NCBI GenBank assembly: GCA_947561585.1
Contig: CANNZV010001152.1
Coordinates: 93,056 to 157,055 of the forward strand
Origin: Caprella mutica
Lineage: Eukaryota; Arthropoda; Malacostraca; Amphipoda; Caprellidae
Length of the DNA: 64,000 nt
Direction: 5' to 3'
A model generated the notes under the pieces. That model had not been told where the DNA came from. It was given only the letters and a program-made list of their open reading frames with translations, and ran no database searches. Position numbers and translations under genes: made by a program. Below, one piece after another: positions 49,544 to 59,100 of the stretch (positions are counted from its first letter, which is position 1; every line of letters begins with the position of its first letter).

Positions 49544-50567
49544 GGTGACCAAAAAGAAGCCCACAAGAAAGAAACCTACAGGAAAAATGTCCACAAGAAA
49601 AAAGCCCTCAGGAAAAAAGCCCACATGGAAAAAATGCCCACAAGGAAAAATGCCCACAAGGTAAAATGGCACAAGGAAAAAAATCCCACAACTACATAAT
49701 TTCTAAAATACAGAAGAACATAAAGGTGTTTTAAATAAGAGCATAAGTTTACAAAGGCACGAATATTCAATTAGTTTTATAAGTCTTGCACCTTTTGTCT
49801 CATTTTGAAAGCCTTCATCGCTAAGATTAATTGTATACTTGTTGAAATTAAATTTTATAGTATATAAATTTGAAAATCATCCGTGATTTTAATTTTAAAA
49901 ATTTCAATTATTTTTGCCCCCCACCCCCAGGGGCTCTATCTTGAAGCTCTCTGAGGTGAATGAAAGAGTAGCATCCCTTGGGTTCCGAACTGTTGTAATT
50001 TGGATTATGTATTGTCTTTTTTCATATTTACCATATTTATATTTTTTTAACGCTATACTTGCAGTTTTAGAGGACAGCGTTAGGTTTATGCTCTTCAAAT
50101 ACGAGATCTTACATTTTTTCTTAGGTAGGCTCGTAAGCTTCATTTACTATCACATCTTCATTTTCCTCTTCCATCCGTGAGTGCAACCATTGGTGCTTGT
50201 GTTCCTTATCGTCAGATTCCTTGTTAAATGACTGCATTCACGGAGTTGTTTTTTACATTCATTATCTTCGTCACCGACGGTGGTAGTAATTAGTGACTTT
50301 GTTCATGGAGCTACTTTCCTTTCTGACTGCTTCTTCCAGTTCTTTTTCTAAAATTTATTTTTGACATCGGTGATAGAGTCGAAATGACTGAAAGCTGACG
50401 TTAAACCCTAAACTAAAATAAATTAAAAACAACTATTTTAGGATATTTGCCCTTAACTTATGCTCTTATTTAAAAAACCTTTATGTTTTTCTGTATTATA
50501 AATATCAGGTATAGTTGAGGCTTTTTTCCCAGTGGGCTTTTTTCTTGTGGGCTTCTTTCCGGGAACC
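49544..50567. mobile_element. Foldback element, AAAAAAGCCCACAAGG words
   Basis: A perfect 9-bp direct repeat CTTAAACAT flanks it (49535-49543 and 50568-50576). The ends are GGTGACCAAAAAGAAGCCC and the inverse of GGTTCCCGGAAAGAAGCCC. The left array (49555-49690) has about eight words of GGAAAAAWGCCCACAA type; the right array (50517-50560) has about three. The internal frames at 49904-50180 are in both strands and show no domain. Confidence 0.9.
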
Positions 50568-50579
50568 CTTAAACATATA

Positions 50580-51960
50580 CTTACCTAGGAGCCTAAACCA
50601 GCAGTTCGGAGTGCAGTGCTAGTTAACTGCTAAACTTTAGTTCCAATGAATAACAATTAAGAAATAAAATAATGGAAATACAATTTAACCAATGCCTAGT
50701 TAGTAATTGATAAGAAAAACAATTCAATTTAGTAATGACTAAGTAGGAGGTAGGTAGTCCCATATTTCAAAGTGTGGACAGAGACGCCAATTTCCTTCTT
50801 GGAAAGCAGGAGACTTTCCAAGAAGAAAATCTAATTGAAATAAAATAGGTATTTCACTGTGGACTTTGGAGGGTTGATATAATATGTTAACCATTCAAAT
50901 AACAATATATGGTTATTTACCTAAATGTATATTATATGGTTTACAAAAGTTGATTTAATATTCAAATCTGTCCAAATTTTTCTAACCACAGTTCTGTACC
51001 TTTTACTGGTCTGTAGACAAAAAAAATACATCGAAGCTTTATCTGAAGCTATGTTCCGCGCCATTTTACAGAGACTCAAGAATGCGCTGCGCTTTTTAGG
51101 ATCATTGAAAATGCGCGGCAATCTCGAGAGTGTGCAATAGAATCGTAGATAATCAATTGTTTGTGCATTTAATCGGTCAATTTCATCAAAATATGAGTTA
51201 TACATAAAAAACTTGGTAATATATTAGTATTAAAGCTTCAGTTTGTTCACTTAGGTAATTAAAGAAAACTTGTACAAAACTGGTATTTAAATGTTACTGA
51301 GATATCAAACATTCTACCAAACGTTTGAAATGAGTCTCATTTGTTTTCCCTTCATTTTTAATATTAAAATATCGTTTTTTAAATTAAATAAAAAATTAAG
51401 TTTTCCATAAATTCACATGCAAGAATGCGCTGCGCGTTTCTCAGATCTTGAAAATGCTCGACAATCTCGAGATTGTTGTACATTTTAAAGATCCTAAAAA
51501 CACTCAGCGCATTCTCGATATTGTGCAAAATCAGCAAATTGCGCGGAACAGTCCGAACAGATATACTATTATTATTGGTACAATTATCAGCGAAAAATCG
51601 AATCATATTGATTAAAAATGAGCTATTTATTTACCACAAACTTCAAAGCAATGCTACAATTATTTGTTTCAAACAGAACCCTTCCCATTTGTATTATTCT
51701 TTCACCAGTGTTGATTTTTACGCTACATAGCTCAGTCAGTCCCCTGCTAAAATACTTGCAGGATTTTAAATGCCAGAACTTTAGTTGGATAAGAATGTCT
51801 ATTGCTTCGTTCACATTAGCGTTTTTTCTCTGCCATGAGAGCATTCATTCAAAGTACTTTTGACCAAAAATAGAAAATGAAAAATAATTATCTGCAATAG
51901 CTATCATTTCATACCCACGTAACAAGGGTCCCTGGCCATCAGGACATGATCACAAGTGAT
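50580..51960. repeat. Repeats with GCGCTGCGC words
   Basis: Two related segments, about 51060-51150 and 51415-51545, share AAGAATGCGCTGCGC, GATC.TTGAAAATG and CAATCTCGAGA words, some inverted. They look like the ends of another inverted-repeat element, but I could not place its outer limits. Several 70-94 codon frames here are on both strands and show no known domain. Confidence 0.45.
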
Positions 51961-51973
51961 AGAGTTGTAATAG

Positions 51974-52108
51974 TTAGGTAAGTTTTATCGGACAGTTAAA
52001 CATTTTCGATCACATAAGAATAAGTATATATGTAATACATGCCATTTTACCTCGTTATTTGTTGATGAACGAAAATACAGAACTGTTCGATAATGCAGAA
52101 CATACCAT
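51974..52108. mobile_element. Short MITE, GGTAAGTT family
   Basis: A ~135 bp near-palindrome: TAGGTAAGTTTTATCGGACA at the left and ACTGTTCGATAATGCAGAAC then ATACC at the right. It resembles the element at 6934-7087. Confidence 0.55.
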
Positions 52109-52109
52109 A

Positions 52110-53186
52110 TCTTGCCAAATTATTTTTCCCTAATTCTTAGTTCTCCGTGCGGATTATTTTTTTTATCACATTCTGTATAGAGTATTAGCATGGGTTGTTG
52201 ATGATATTCCCTCTAAAACGGTGTCAAGTGTTACATGACATGTTAAGATTAAATGAACAATAGTTTTCTTTATTTATGTCTCAGTAGATAAATTTCTCAC
52301 AAATTTCATTTAATCGTTGACATTTAAATTTCTCTAACCATGTTTCTGTCCTTAATGCTTTTCCATGGCCTGAAATTCTTTCATTTAAATTATGAACGTT
52401 ATCGTAGAAATAATATCATGTTGAGTAATTTCATTCAACTATTATTTTACAAAATAGTGTTCCATAACCTGTCTAAAACCGACAAATTGTAGTCATAACT
52501 AATCCATTTTTAAACATCTCCACAAGGATAAGTTTCCTTTATTCCAATGTTAATTGTACCTTTCTTGAGATAATAAACCGCTAATGATATTAAAGTTCTA
52601 CAGATGTGCCTATGTATCCTCTTTACTTATAAAATATATCAAAGTAAATTTGAGATATACTCTTTTAAATGAAACCTATTTCAGTCTTCTAGCTACAACA
52701 GTTTATTGAATCTGGTGGCAGTCAATAAACTCAAGTTTATTGAGTCTCGTGGTTGTCAATAAACTCAAGTTTATTGAGTCTCGTGGTTGTCATGTAATAC
52801 TAGTTTATTAGGAACTAAAACTGGGAATTCTTCTATTCAAAATGAAACCTATTTCAATCTCCTAGCAATAATAGTTTACAAATTACAACCCTTTTAATTC
52901 TGCTATTTTTTTTGCGGACACCCAGTATATCTTAACTCTATGATATTGATAAATCATGATCTTTTGATTCTAATGTCCTTATTTTAACGAGAGCTACACT
53001 AATACTATCCAATAAATATTAAAACGAAAAATAAAAGAATATGGATCTTAAAAGAATTTAACCTATTTATATTAAACTTTCATGAAAATCTTAGAAAACT
53101 CATTCTAATATAAATTATTATAAAATTGATTTTTAAGGGAAAGAAAACGCATAAAATTTAAATTTTTAATGCTGGTAACAGTTTAT
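52110..53186. other. Downstream flank of NUBPL with a 34-bp tandem repeat
   Basis: No gene recognised. At about 52699-52800 there are about three units of a 34-bp word with AGTTTATTGAGTCTCGTGGT; each unit also holds the palindrome AATAAACTCAAGTTTATT. Confidence 0.5.
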
Positions 53187-56100
53187 CTACAATACTAAAA
53201 TAAGATCGGGCCTGTAAAGAAAAGATAACGTATTAGGAAAAGAAATAATAGAAATTGTACACAAATTAAACTGGGGAATTCTTGCTTTATATTGGAGTCT
53301 ATTTTGGAGAATTGTGCTATTGCGTAAACAAACCCTGATGATTTCAGAAGCTTCTTTCTGATAAGGGTAGTTATTTATTTTACTAAGAAAAGCTAGCAAT
53401 ATATTAAAATAAGTCAATAACTAAGGTCAAAAGTCTCAAATCATCTATACATAGCTATATATAAAATATGTGAAGCCCTATAGTGGGTTAAGTTATTAAT
53501 AGAAACTTTATGATTTTTGCCTTGCTATAAGGCTATTCACGTAATTTAATGACAATTTTCAATATTCTATTCAGTAGTGGACTATCATAACTCTGAACAG
53601 GTGAAGCTTACCTGTGTACTATCAGGACTGGTAATGACTATTGGTTTCCCACTGTCTCCCCCTTCTCTGATAGCGAGGGATATGGGTACGTCACCTAGTA
53701 CAGGTACACCTGAAAAGGCAATTACATAACAACAATGAAAAATTAATTTACTTTATTTCTGTTCAAATAATATTATAATTTTCAATTAACTAAAACTTTT
53801 AAAGTTGTAATTTTTTTACTAGGTATGTAGCAAAAAATAAAGTAAATTCATATACATTTTCTTTTTTCACGCTTTGGATTTAATATATGGGAAAAAATTA
53901 CATGAGTCAAAGATATCTATAGACTAACATCAGTTGATAATTTACCTAATTTATTTGCGATTTTTTCAGCGCCGTCTTTACCGAAGAGGTGCTCCACATT
54001 ACCGCAACTGGGACACGTGTAAGAACTCATGTTTTGAATGACACCAAGACAGGGCACCTTCACCTAGAACAGAGACACGATGAGGACACACTCTAACACA
54101 CAGATACACAAACTAGTTATACCAGAATTAGACTAGTTCTACCAGAAAAAGTTACTAGTTCTACCAGTATAATTTACTAGTTATACCAGAATAATTTACT
54201 AGTTCTACCAGAATAATTTACTAGTTCTATCAGTATAAGTTACTAGTTCTACTAGAATAAGTTACTATTTCTATCAGTATAAGTTACTAGTTCTACTAGA
54301 ATAAGTTACTAGTTCTATCAGTATAAGTTACTAGTTCTACTAGAATAAGTTACTAGTTCTATCAGTATAAGTTACTAGTTCTACTAGAATAAGTTACTAG
54401 TTCTATCAGTATAAGTTACTAGTTCTACTAGAATAAGTTACTAGTTCTATCAGTATAAGTTACTAGTTCTACTAGAATAAGTTACTAGTTCTATCAGTAT
54501 AAGTTACTAGTTCTACTAGAATAAGTTACTAGTTCTATCAGTATGAGTTACTAGTTCTACTAGAATAAGTTACTAGTTCTATCAGTATAAGTTACTAGTT
54601 CTACTAGAATAAGTTACTAGTTCTATCAGTATAAGTTACTAGTTCTACTAGAATAAGTTACTAGTTCTATCAGTATGAGTTACTAGTTCTACTAGAATAA
54701 GTTACTAGTTCTATCAGTATAAGTTACTAGTTCTACTAGAATAAGTTACTAGTTCTATCAGTATAAGTTACTAGTTCTATCAGTATAAGTTACTAGTTCT
54801 ATCAGTATGAGTTACTAGTTCTACTAGAATAAGTTACTAGTTCTATCAGTATAAGTTACTAGTTCTACTAGAATAAGTTACTAGTTCTATCAGTATAAGT
54901 TACTAGTTCTATCAGTATAAGTTACTAGTTCTATCAGTATGAGTTACTAGTTCTACTAGAATAAGTTACTAGTTCTACCAGTATAAGTTACTAGTTCTAT
55001 CAGTATAAGTTACTAGTTCTATCAGTATGAGTTACTAGTTCTACTAGAATAAGTTACTAGTTCTACCAGTATAAGTTACTAGTTCTATCAGTATAAGTTA
55101 CTAGTTCTATCAGTATAAGTTACTAGTTCTACTAGAATAAGTTACTAGTTCTACCAGTATAAGTTACTAGTTCTACCAGTATAAGTTACTAGTTCTATCA
55201 GTATAAGTTACTAGTTCTATCAGTATAAGTTACTAGTTCTATCAGTATAAGTTACTTTGCCAAACATCTCCGCTCCTCTGGTCACATCAGCTAAAGCGAC
55301 ATCTTGCGGCGTCGTTACAAGTACGGCACCTGTGAAGGACGGAATAAATTATTATTTATCTTATTTTGTATTATTTTAAACTGCAAAAGCAACTTATATT
55401 TTATTTTATATAGGTTTATTAACATTAGCGTATTTTCACAGGTTGCAGAAGTCAAATTTATTTAAAATTTTGATGGATAGTCTTGATCACCATATCAGAT
55501 TTCAAATTCGAATACACCAACCACTTCATTCTCGTTTGTGTTTAAATGAATAAAAGAATAGAAATGGACAAAATAAGATTAGAGTATGACACAGTCAACA
55601 GGTCACTCAATCAAGTTCATGATAGCAGAAAAAAATAGCTAGCAATGTTCTGTGCTCAAGAATTACATAGAAATGAAATTTAGAATAGTTAGATTGAAGC
55701 CTACTGGCCTACCTAACATAAAATCTTGATTGTGAACAGCATGACTATCTTTAAACGTTCACTTTGTTTTAATTTGCAGTATATTTTGAAATAATCAACA
55801 AAATTCAAAATATTCAAAAATTCATGATAAATTAGACCCCTCTAAACAATAACTACCCCCCCCCCCCAAATTTACCTGTAATATCCACGAGCTGCGCAAT
55901 GGACAGAGGAACATCTCCCGTTCCAGGTGGAAGGTCCAGCACTAAAGTGTGTAGTTCGGGCCAGGCAGTCGTCAGGATGAGCTTCTGAATGGCAGACATG
56001 ACCATAGGGCCTCTCCACACTAGAGCTGAGTCCCCAGGAACCAAAAAACCGATGGACATGCTGTGGTAAAGGGATTTAACTGCTATTACTCTCTTCGTAG

Positions 56101-59100
56101 GCTTAGAAATTTATTAACGGTGCTAGGACAATTGCCACCCGCGGACAATTGCCACCCGCGGATAATTGCCACCCCCGGACAGTTGCCACCCAGACAATTG
56201 CCACCCCCGGACAATTGCCACCCAAATAATTAATATCAGGCCACTTAACTTTAAAAATGGTGATAAAATATGTATATTATTGTTGTACGATTAATTATTA
56301 ATTATATACAATATAAGATAAAAAAAAATATTATTCGGTTTCTGAATGTGCTTTTTAAATCTTTTATTTTTTAAATCTTAGGTTATTGAATACTTTTTAC
56401 CACTTCTTTAGAACGATTCAAAACTGTTTAATTCCCTTCGTCTATAACATTTTCAGGATTTAGGATTTTAAAAACATATTATCACAACCCTAATTATATT
56501 GTCAGGATTCTTAACTTGTATATTATATTACTGGGTAGTAATATAAATACCTATTGTTTTTCCTTTAGCAAATAATTATAAATAATGGCCTATACCGGGC
56601 GAGATATTTTAATTCTACTAATGGAATATCGTCTGCTCCAGAAATTTGGTTTACTAATGACTATATCACTGACATCAAAAGGAAATTAAATACAAGGGAC
56701 TTGAAGAAGCAGTCAGAAAGGAAAGGGGCTCCATGAACAAAGTCATCTACCGCCGTGGGTGACAATGCTCATGGATGCAGAAAAGCTACTCTGTGAATGC
56801 AGTCACTTAAAAAGGAAAATATTAAATGTGTAATGAATTTTCTGAGCTTATAATGTATACAAATAATAATTAATCGTACAAAAATAATATACATATTTCA
56901 TCTCCAATTTTAAAGTTAAGTGGCCTGATAATAAATATTTGGGTGGCAATTGTCCGGAGGTGGCAATTGTCCGGGTGGCAACTGTCCGGGGGTGTCAATT
57001 GTCTGCGGGTGGCAATTGTCCGTGGGTGGCAATTGTCCGGTCACGTTTATTAACATACTGTGGTAAAGGGATTTAACTGCTATTACTTCCTTTGTTAGAC
57101 TTAGAAAACTATTAACATGCTGTGGTAAAGGGATTTAACTACTATTACTCTCTTTGTTAGACTTAGAAACCTATGGACATGCTGAGGTAAAGGGATTTAA
57201 CTACTATTACTCTCTTTGTTAGACTTAGAAACCTATGGACATGCTGAGGTAAAGGGATTTAACTACTATTACTCTCTTTGTTAGACTTAGAAACCTATGG
57301 ACATGCTGTGGTAAAGGGATTTAACTACTATTACTCTCTTTGTTAGACTTAGAAACCTATGGACATGCTGTGGTAAAGGGATTTAACTACTATTACTCTC
57401 TTTGTTAGACTTAGAAACCTATGGACATGCTGTGGTAAAGGGATTTAACTATACTATTACTCTCTTTGTTAGACTTAGAAACCTATGGACATGCTGTGGT
57501 AAAGGGATTTAACTGCTATTACTCTCTTTGTTAGACTTAGAAACCTATGGACATGCTGAGGTAAAGGGATTTAACTACTATTACTCTCTTTGTTAGACTT
57601 AGAAACCTATGGACATGCTGAGGTAAAGGGATTTAACTGCTATTACTCTCTTTGTTAGACTTAGAAACCTATGGACATGCTGAGGTAAAGGGATTTAACT
57701 ACTATTACTCTCTTTGTTAGACTTAGAAAACTATTAACATGCTGTGGTAAAGGGATTTAACTACTATTACTCTCTTTGTTAGACTTAGAAACCTATGGAC
57801 ATGCTGAGGTAAAGGGATTTAACTACTATTACTCTCTTTGTTAGACTTAGAAACCTATGGACATGCTGTGGTAAAGGGATTTAACTGCTATTACTCTCTT
57901 TGTTAGACTTAGAAACCTATGGACATGCTGTGGTAAAGGGATTTAACTATACTATTACTCTCTTTGTTAGACTTAGAAACCTATGGACATGCTGTGGTAA
58001 AGGGATTTAACTGCTATTACTCTCTTTATTAGACTTAGAAACCTATGGACATGCTGAGGTAAAGGGATTTAACTACTATTACTCTCTTTGTTAGACTTAG
58101 AAACCTATGGACATGCTGAGGTAAAGGGATTAAACTGCTATTACTCTCTTTGTTAGACTTAGAAACCTATGGACATGCTGTGGTAAAGGGATTTAACTAC
58201 TATTACTCTCTTTGTTAGACTTAGAAACCTATGGACATGCTGTGGTAAAGGGATTTAACTGCTATTACTCTCTTTGTTAGACTTAGAAACCTATGGACAT
58301 GCTGAGGTAAAGGGATTTAACTACTATTTCTCTCTTTGTTAGACTTAGAAACCTATGGACATGCTGTGGTAAAGGGATTTAACTACTATTACTCTCTTTG
58401 TTAGACTTAGAAACCTATGGACATGCTGTGGTAAAGGGATTTAACTACTATTACTCTCTTTTTTAGACTTAGAAACCTATGGACATGCTGTGGTAAAGGG
58501 ATTTAACTACTATTACTCTCTTTTTTAGACTTAGAAACCTATGGACATGCTGTGGTAAAGGGATTTAACTGCTATTACTCTCTTTGTTAGACTTAGAAAC
58601 CTATGGACATGCTGTGGTAAAGGGATTTAACTGCTATTACTCTCTTTGTTAGACTTAGAAACCTATGGACATGCTGTGGTAAAGGGATTTAACTGCTATT
58701 ACTCTCTTTTTTAGGCTTATAATATGAAAAGACTCAGTAGTGAAAAAATATTGATTGACATTTCTAACTTTTTGCGAATATTTATTGGTCATATGGTAAC
58801 TTAAAAAATTTATATGGTAGCTAATTGAATTGCCTGAGCGTCGATTGTATTGACTAGGTGTAATAAAATTGACCTTATCAACTAATAGCTTTTGACTTTC
58901 ATTTTGACTTACCAATGAATTGCGTGATTAATCAGTGGAATCATTTGACCCTCTGAAAAAAATAAAAAGTTATTACTACCATTAACAGATGTAAAATATC
59001 CAATGAAAACCAATTGAAAATATAATAAAATAAAAAATTATTTGAAAATAATTAATAACATACTACTTTGCATGTATGTAAATTTGAGAAAAATAAACTG

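Noticed and set aside
50921..51863. Several 70-94 codon frames
   Set aside because: They overlap on both strands within inverted repeats and show no known domain.
55853..56059. A 68-codon frame starting MSIGFLVPG taken as a separate gene
   Set aside because: The ATG is an internal Met of NUBPL exon 5; the exon continues a split codon from exon 4 and ends at a donor.
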